Assembly (NCBI GenBank): GCA_943788365.1
Contig: CALSPZ010000001.1
Location: forward strand, 930,001 to 994,000
Direction of reading: 5' to 3'
Length of the DNA stretch: 64,000 nucleotides
Origin: CAJQGY01 sp905478015
Lineage (GTDB): Bacteria; Pseudomonadota; Gammaproteobacteria; Magnimaribacterales; D2472
This document shows, in pieces, positions 62,602-64,000 of this stretch. The notes beneath the pieces were generated by a model. The model saw only the letters and a list, made by a program, of their open reading frames with translations. It was not told the origin of the DNA and did no database searches. The number at the start of each line of letters is the position of its first letter. Position 1 is the stretch's first letter. Position numbers and translations under genes: made by a program.

Positions 62602-63137
62602 TGATTGAGCTAACACCACTAGCAAGACCGTATGCAAAAGCAATGTTTGCTGCGGCCCTAGAGGATAAAAGTCTTACAGACACCTCAAAAGAGCTAGAAA
62701 CAATAGCACTTGCAGCTAACTCTCCTGAGGTGGCAAGCGCAATTGAAAATCCTTCTTTATCAAGAAAACAGGTTGTTAGTTTATTGTTAGAACTTTTTGA
62801 AGGCGAGATATCAGATAAGTCCAAAAAACTATTATCAATCCTTGCCGAAAATAAAAGATTAAATCTTTTTAAAACAATTTTTGTTATTTATACAGAGCTT
62901 GTTCAAGAGCATAAAAATCAAAACTCTATCAAGGTTTTTGTTGCCTCCAAACCCAGCCAAGAGGCTCAATCTTCTATCGAAGAAAAGCTTCAATCTAAAT
63001 ATGGAAGCGACGCAAAAATAACATTTTCAGAAGACCCAAAAATGATGGGCGGCCTAGCAATAAAGGTAGGCGACGAAACATTAGATCTTTCCATAAGGGG
63101 CAAGGTCAACAAACTTGTAAACCAATTAAATTTTTAA
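62601..63137 (+). CDS. atpH: ATP synthase subunit delta
   Basis: F1 subunit linking the stator stalk to the head, 178 residues (E. coli 177). N-terminal helical bundle with ARPYAKAMFAAALEDK near 7-22, C-terminal text ending DPKMMGGLAIKVGDETLDLSIRGKVNKLVNQL, the conserved end of the family. Confidence 0.95.
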   Translation: MIELTPLARPYAKAMFAAALEDKSLTDTSKELETIALAANSPEVASAIENPSLSRKQVVSLLLELFEGEISDKSKKLLSILAENKRLNLFKTIFVIYTELVQEHKNQNSIKVFVASKPSQEAQSSIEEKLQSKYGSDAKITFSEDPKMMGGLAIKVGDETLDLSIRGKVNKLVNQLNF

Positions 63138-63146
63138 GGTGAAAAT

Positions 63147-64000
63147 ATGAGTCAATTAAATCCATCAGAAATCTCAAGCGTTTTAAAAGAAAAAATCGCT
63201 GGGCTTGATCTTTCAGCAGAAAGAAAAAATGAAGGCATTATTGTTAGTGTATCTGACGGTATTGTAAGAATACATGGCATGGGCGATGTTATGTATGGAG
63301 AAGTTATAGAATTTGAAAATGGAACAAAGGGAATGGCCCTTAACCTTGAGCAAGATTCAGTAGGAGCAGTTGTGCTTGGAGATTATTTAGACCTAGTTGA
63401 GGGCCAAAAAGCACTTTGTACAGGTAAGGTTTTGGAAGTGCCTGTTGGAGAAGCAATGCTTGGAAGGGTTGTTAACACTTTGGGAACCCCTATAGATGGA
63501 AAGGGAGAAATAAAAGCAGAGAGCTCATCACCAGTAGAGGTTGTTGCTCCAGGAGTTATTGCCAGACAATCAGTTGACCAGCCTGTTCAAATAGGCTTAA
63601 AAGCTGTTGATGCAATGGTGCCAATAGGAAGGGGTCAAAGAGAGCTTATTATCGGTGACAGGCAGACTGGTAAAACAGCAGTTGCTATTGACGCTATTAT
63701 CAATCAAAAAGGAACAGGAATTAAATGTATTTATGTTGCTATTGGTCAAAAACAATCAACCGTTGCAAACGTTGTAAGAAAGCTTGAAGAATATGGGGCT
63801 ATGGAGCATACAATTATTGTTTCTGCTACCGCAGCCGACCCTGCTCCCATGCAATATTTATCAGCCTACTCGGGCTGTGCAATGGGTGAGTATTTTAGAG
63901 ACAAGGGTGAGGATGCTTTAATTGTTTATGATGACCTGTCAAAACAGGCCGTGGCTTACCGTCAGGTTTCACTATTACTTAAAAGGCCTCCAGGAAGGGA
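63147..64000 (+). CDS. atpA: ATP synthase subunit alpha (partial, C-terminus outside window)
   Basis: Start ATG 63147 with AGGTG upstream. 284 codons lie in the window of the usual 510 or so. N-terminal text EISSVLKEKI, GIVRIHGMGDVMYGE and GMALNLEQDSVGAVVLG is the beta-barrel domain; the P-loop GDRQTGKTAVAIDAI is near 170-184 and the following AYSGCAMGEYFRDKGEDALIVYDDLSKQAVAYRQ is the conserved nucleotide-binding core. The gene is cut by the right edge of the window. Confidence 0.96.
   Translation, partial: MSQLNPSEISSVLKEKIAGLDLSAERKNEGIIVSVSDGIVRIHGMGDVMYGEVIEFENGTKGMALNLEQDSVGAVVLGDYLDLVEGQKALCTGKVLEVPVGEAMLGRVVNTLGTPIDGKGEIKAESSSPVEVVAPGVIARQSVDQPVQIGLKAVDAMVPIGRGQRELIIGDRQTGKTAVAIDAIINQKGTGIKCIYVAIGQKQSTVANVVRKLEEYGAMEHTIIVSATAADPAPMQYLSAYSGCAMGEYFRDKGEDALIVYDDLSKQAVAYRQVSLLLKRPPGR

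Noticed and set aside
1..64000. tRNA, rRNA, CRISPR, prophage, transposase or defence genes
   Set aside because: No such gene, repeat array or mobile-element signature was found by eye. Gaps over 150 bp (11543-11704, 25037-25208, 52743-52923, 56227-56501) contain no tRNA-like cloverleaf pattern that I could see.

Overview
The window is an ordinary, very compact stretch of chromosome from an AT-rich bacterium. Almost every gene is a Gammaproteobacterial housekeeping gene: orn, rsgA, a DUF1820 protein, tatABC, lptM-lysA-dapF-DUF484-xerC-yigB, engB-cytochrome c4-dsbA, gshA of the E. coli type, a DUF2387 protein, and the dnaA-to-atp replication neighbourhood. Stops and starts often overlap, convergent genes meet with almost no gap, and no tRNA, rRNA, insertion sequence, prophage or CRISPR array is visible. 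This fits a streamlined free-living marine gammaproteobacterium such as the SAR86 type; the assignment is an inference from gene content and base composition only.

Layout. 1-8 kb: miaB (cut by the window edge), DUF1820, orn, rsgA, ubiquinone genes ubiE-ubiJ-ubiB, tatABC and a LOG-family protein. 7-14 kb: central carbon genes tkt-pgk-fba on the minus strand (pgk carries a frameshift), then metK-ahcY of the methyl cycle. 14-19 kb: lptM, lysA, dapF, DUF484, xerC, a HAD phosphatase and a UbiK-like protein. 19-25 kb: periplasmic redox genes (cytochromes c5 and c4, a frameshifted dsbA, dsbB), engB, a Coq4-like protein and polA. 25-29 kb: pckA, gshA and a quinone oxidoreductase. 29-37.5 kb: a complete aa3-type cytochrome c oxidase locus with its assembly factors (coxB, coxA, ctaG, coxC, surf1, ctaA, ctaB, sco1).

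37.6-47.3 kb: DUF2387, aroE, hemF, tsaC, purE, def, fmt, trkA, trkH, an LpxL-type acyltransferase and a single-chain glycyl-tRNA synthetase. 47.3-60.5 kb: the origin neighbourhood, with gyrB-recF-dnaN-dnaA leftward and rpmH-rnpA-yidC-mnmE-mnmG-rsmG-parA-parB rightward. It includes a likely DnaA-box inverted repeat in the dnaA/rpmH spacer and a perfect parS core inside the end of recF. 60.6-64 kb: the start of the F1Fo ATP synthase operon (atpI-B-E-F-H-A, atpA cut by the window edge).

I found no new multi-gene system. The points most worth checking are: a sharp reversal of strand composition at the mnmE/mnmG spacer, with polarity opposite to that expected at an origin; apparent replacement of glyQ/glyS in place by a single-chain alpha2-type GlyRS; a GyrB lacking the insert found in E. 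coli GyrB; a small Coq4-type protein in a bacterium that also has UbiE/UbiJ/UbiB; and two single-site frameshifts (pgk, dsbA) that are either sequence errors or real lesions.
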